10,524 bases of DNA from Acidobacteriota bacterium (GTDB taxonomy: Bacteria > Acidobacteriota > Vicinamibacteria > Vicinamibacterales > CAVVIG01), in assembly GCA_003222555.1 (NCBI GenBank), contig QHWL01000122.1, positions 1,244 through 11,767 of the forward strand, read 5' to 3'. Under the pieces are notes generated by a model, which was given only the letters and a program-made list of their open reading frames with translations, was not told where the DNA came from and ran no database searches. The position numbers and the translations under genes are program-made. Of this stretch, positions 8,846 through 10,524 are shown in pieces (the first letter of the stretch is position 1; the number at the start of each line of letters is the position of its first letter).

Positions 8846-8943
8846 GCGCGACGGAGCCGCAACCACCGCGCGGGGCCCACGCCGTCGCGGTTTCTACCAC
8901 GGGTCTTCGACATCGCGACGATTTGGTTGCGGCTCCGCCGCGC
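8846..8943. repeat. 20-bp inverted repeat in the divergent intergenic region
   Basis: gcgcgacggagccgcaacca at 8846-8865 is the reverse complement, with one mismatch, of tggttgcggctccgccgcgc at 8924-8943, across 58 nt. It lies in the 250-nt space between the minus-strand unknown gene and the hydrolase gene. It differs in sequence from the cacgaag units beside it. No function is evident; it could be a separate small palindromic repeat or the ends of a tiny element. Confidence 0.7.
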
Positions 8944-8946
8944 TGG

Positions 8947-8976
8947 GATCTTCGTGGTTATTCGTGCCTTCGTGAT
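8947..8976. repeat. Single cacgaag-type arm, inverted relative to the copy at 7120-7149
   Basis: The reverse complement of this 30-mer matches 7120-7149 at 24 of 30 positions (shared core atcacgaaggYacgaa). Unlike the other cacgaag copies it has no opposing arm nearby. The Shine-Dalgarno (aaggagg) and ATG of the hydrolase gene follow within 20 nt. Confidence 0.65.
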
Positions 8977-8995
8977 GATCGTCAAGGAGGAAGCC

Positions 8996-9835
8996 ATGAA
9001 ACCGGTACTGCGTAATGTGGTGGCCCTCACAGCCGCATCGCTGTTGCATGCCGGTTGTGGGACGCCAAGCACCGCGCAAGACAAGAGCGGCAAGCTCGAG
9101 GTGCAGTGGCTCGGCCAGACCTCGATGAAGGTCACCACCCCAGGTGGCAAGGTGATCGTGATCGACCCCTTTCTGACAAACAACCCGAAGACGCCGCCCG
9201 AGTACAAGAACCTCGATGCCCTGGGCAAGGTCGATCTGATCCTCGTGTCGCACGGTCACATGGACCATTCTGCGGACGCACCTGCGCTGGCGAAGAAGAA
9301 CAACGTGCCGGTGTACGGCCCCGCGGGACTGAACCAGGTATGGATTACGCTGGGCGTCCTGCCGCCTGCGCTTTCAGTGCGCTTCGGCAAAGGAGGGACA
9401 ATTACGCCGCTCGGCCCGGACATCAAGATTACCGCGACCCATGCCGAGCACTCCTCCGAAATCGTGTGGAAGAATCCAGAGACAGGCAAGGACGAGAGTC
9501 ATATCGGCGGCGAGCCGGTGGGCTTCATCCTCGAGCTCGAGAACGGCTTCAAGATCTACCACATGGGCGACACGGGCCTGTTCGGCGACATGAAATTCAT
9601 CGGCGAGTATTACAAGCCGGATCTGATCATCGTCCCCGTCGGCGGGCATTTCGTGATGAGCCCGAAGGACGCCGCGTATGCCACGCGCGAGTGGCTCAAG
9701 CCGAAGTACGCGCTTCCCGTGCACTACGCCACGTTCCCCGAGCTGAAAGGCACGCCCGAGGAATACGTGCAGGCGCTCGGTAGCAGCTCGACCAAGGTGT
9801 TCCCGATCAAGCCCGGCGAGAAGCTCAATTTCTAA
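8996..9835 (+). CDS. Exported MBL-fold metal-dependent hydrolase (UPF0173/UlaG-like)
   Basis: A 279-residue metallo-beta-lactamase-fold hydrolase of the UPF0173 group; substrate unknown. ATG 8996 has a strong Shine-Dalgarno (caaggaggaagcc). The first 20 or so residues (MKPVLRNVVALTAASLLHAGC) form a signal peptide ending at a lipoprotein-like Cys21, but the lipobox is imperfect (His where Leu is usual). Lipidation or plain export are therefore both possible. The catalytic domain shows IDPFLTNNPKTPPEYKNL (56-73), metal motif SHGHMDH (85-91: His86, His88, Asp90, His91), THAEHSS (148-154), HMGDTGLFGDMK (189-200, with metal-bridging Asp192) and PVHYATFPEL (241-250, His243). All expected ligands are present. 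Most UPF0173 proteins lack a leader, so the export signal is notable. It stands alone between the divergent unknown gene and the convergent receptor gene. Confidence 0.93.
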   Translation: MKPVLRNVVALTAASLLHAGCGTPSTAQDKSGKLEVQWLGQTSMKVTTPGGKVIVIDPFLTNNPKTPPEYKNLDALGKVDLILVSHGHMDHSADAPALAKKNNVPVYGPAGLNQVWITLGVLPPALSVRFGKGGTITPLGPDIKITATHAEHSSEIVWKNPETGKDESHIGGEPVGFILELENGFKIYHMGDTGLFGDMKFIGEYYKPDLIIVPVGGHFVMSPKDAAYATREWLKPKYALPVHYATFPELKGTPEEYVQALGSSSTKVFPIKPGEKLNF

Positions 9836-9861
9836 AGCTCTTCGCCCGCTGAGAAAATGCG

Positions 9862-9947
9862 ACGTTTGAACGCAGAGCTCGCCGAGCACGCAGAGAAATC
9901 CTTAGGCATTTCTATTCGGCGGCCTCCGCGGTCTCTGCGTTGAACGT
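9862..9947. terminator. Hairpin between convergent genes, possible bidirectional terminator
   Basis: The arm acgtttgaacgcagag (9862-9877) pairs with ctctgcgttgaacgt (9933-9947), including a perfect 9-bp aacgcagag core. Partial pairing continues inward (ctcgccgag against ctccgcggt). It sits in the 121-nt gap between the hydrolase stop and the receptor stop, where a shared terminator is expected. A U-tract is absent, so it may simply be another dispersed repeat (cgcagag type). Confidence 0.5.
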
Positions 9948-9956
9948 GAACGCTAG

Positions 9957-10524
9957 CTAGAAATCGACCTGCGAACTGATCTTCACGAAGCGGCCCATCA
10001 TGACCAGCTGCGGCAGCCGCCACGTTGCATACGCTTGGCTTTCTCCCTGCACCGCGCTTGAATTCAGCGCATTGTAGATGTCGAGATTCACCGATGTGCG
10101 GCGCGTGCCGAACCTGAGGACTTTGCCAACGCGCAGGTCGAGTTGGTTCACCCGGTCGCCGTAGAGGACGCCCGCCGACGCCGTACCCAGAGCCGTGGCC
10201 ACGGCATTTGATTTTTTACCTGAACGTTCTGTTGGCCCCCAGACAGCACACGCCCGAGCGACGGAGTCACTACCGCATTGGACGCGTTGTACGTGGCTTG
10301 GACCAGCGGGCCGGGGACGCTCTGGTATGAGCCACCCACCTGGACATCCAATTTCGGGATCGTGTAGGAGCTGAGGACCTTGACCTGCGTGAGGAACAAG
10401 GAGTCAACGTGGCAGTAACTCAACGGCATGGCCGTGGTTGCCGTGGTGATGAGCTCAGGGTGCTGCGAAACGACGCCGCAATTGTCTGTACTGGTGCGCC
10501 CCGTGCTGACACCGCCCTGGAGAG
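9957..10524 (-). CDS. TonB-dependent receptor / Oar-like outer-membrane beta-barrel, C-terminal part, frameshifted
   Basis: This is the 3' end of a large outer-membrane receptor gene of the Oar/carboxypeptidase-regulatory type; the start lies beyond the window. From the window edge the minus strand reads LQGGVSTGRTSTDNCGVV, then SYCHVDSLFLTQVKVLSSYT, IPKLDVQVGGSYQSVPGP and LGRVLSGGQQNVQVK. The frame must then shift by one base at an A6 run (plus-strand T6 at 10212-10217). After it come SNAVATALGTASAGVLYGDR, VNQLDLRVGKVLRFG, TSVNLDIYNALN and the barrel-type C-terminus FVKISSQVDF, ending in Phe. Restoring one A gives a continuous QNVQVKKSNAVATALG. The alternation of polar and hydrophobic residues fits beta-strands. 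Such receptors import large substrates using TonB energy, but the ligand is unknown. It ends convergent to the hydrolase gene. Because the lesion is a single homopolymer base, sequencing error is as likely as a pseudogene. Confidence 0.88.

Noticed and set aside
7234..9015. 593-codon plus-strand open frame opposite the unknown gene
   Set aside because: It is an antisense shadow in GC-rich DNA. The minus-strand frame has a strong Shine-Dalgarno, coherent motifs and a winged-helix C-terminus, while the plus-strand translation looks unstructured and Arg/Pro/Gln-rich.

Overview
The window is GC-rich, gene-dense bacterial DNA. It most resembles Acidobacteriota, probably the Vicinamibacteria side. 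The main pointers are the C-terminus of an Oar-like TonB-dependent receptor with the YGDRVNQLDLR...SVNLDIYNALN signature, a lipoprotein starting CGKKGPPLPP and carrying Fn3-like domains, and many short palindromic repeats between genes. The placement is an inference from family resemblance.

Layout, left to right: (1) the 3' two-thirds of hslU, the ATPase of the HslUV protease. (2) A cacgaag-type palindrome, then a lipoprotein with an LptM-like N-terminus and three Fn3-like domains. (3) A fumarylacetoacetate-hydrolase family enzyme only 17 nt downstream. (4) A 233-nt gap made largely of a GCGCTACCACGG repeat, then a TalC-type transaldolase. (5) A hairpin in the 66-nt gap, then an acyl-CoA carboxylase carboxyltransferase (PccB/MmdA type) and its biotin carboxylase partner. 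The biotin carboxylase reading frame is broken by an out-of-frame deletion that removes about 18 conserved residues. No biotin carrier (BCCP) domain or gene follows in the window. (6) On the minus strand, an intact 507-aa protein of a family I cannot name. It has a winged-helix-like C-terminus and lies between inverted cacgaag repeats, so it looks like a possible mobile-element gene. (7) An exported UPF0173/UlaG-like metallo-hydrolase. (8) A bidirectional hairpin, then the convergent 3' end of a TonB-dependent receptor gene that carries a one-base frameshift in an A6 run.

The plus-strand genes from hslU to the biotin carboxylase are collinear. Functionally they are a mix of proteolysis, envelope, central carbon and acyl-CoA metabolism, and only the two carboxylase subunits are obviously one complex. 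Three genes (lipoprotein start, biotin carboxylase, receptor) have frame problems at or next to homopolymers. That may reflect sequencing or assembly error rather than biology, although the biotin carboxylase also lacks an internal segment. The most unusual material is the unnamed minus-strand protein with its repeats, and the variety of intergenic palindromes: at least five sequence types in 10.5 kb.
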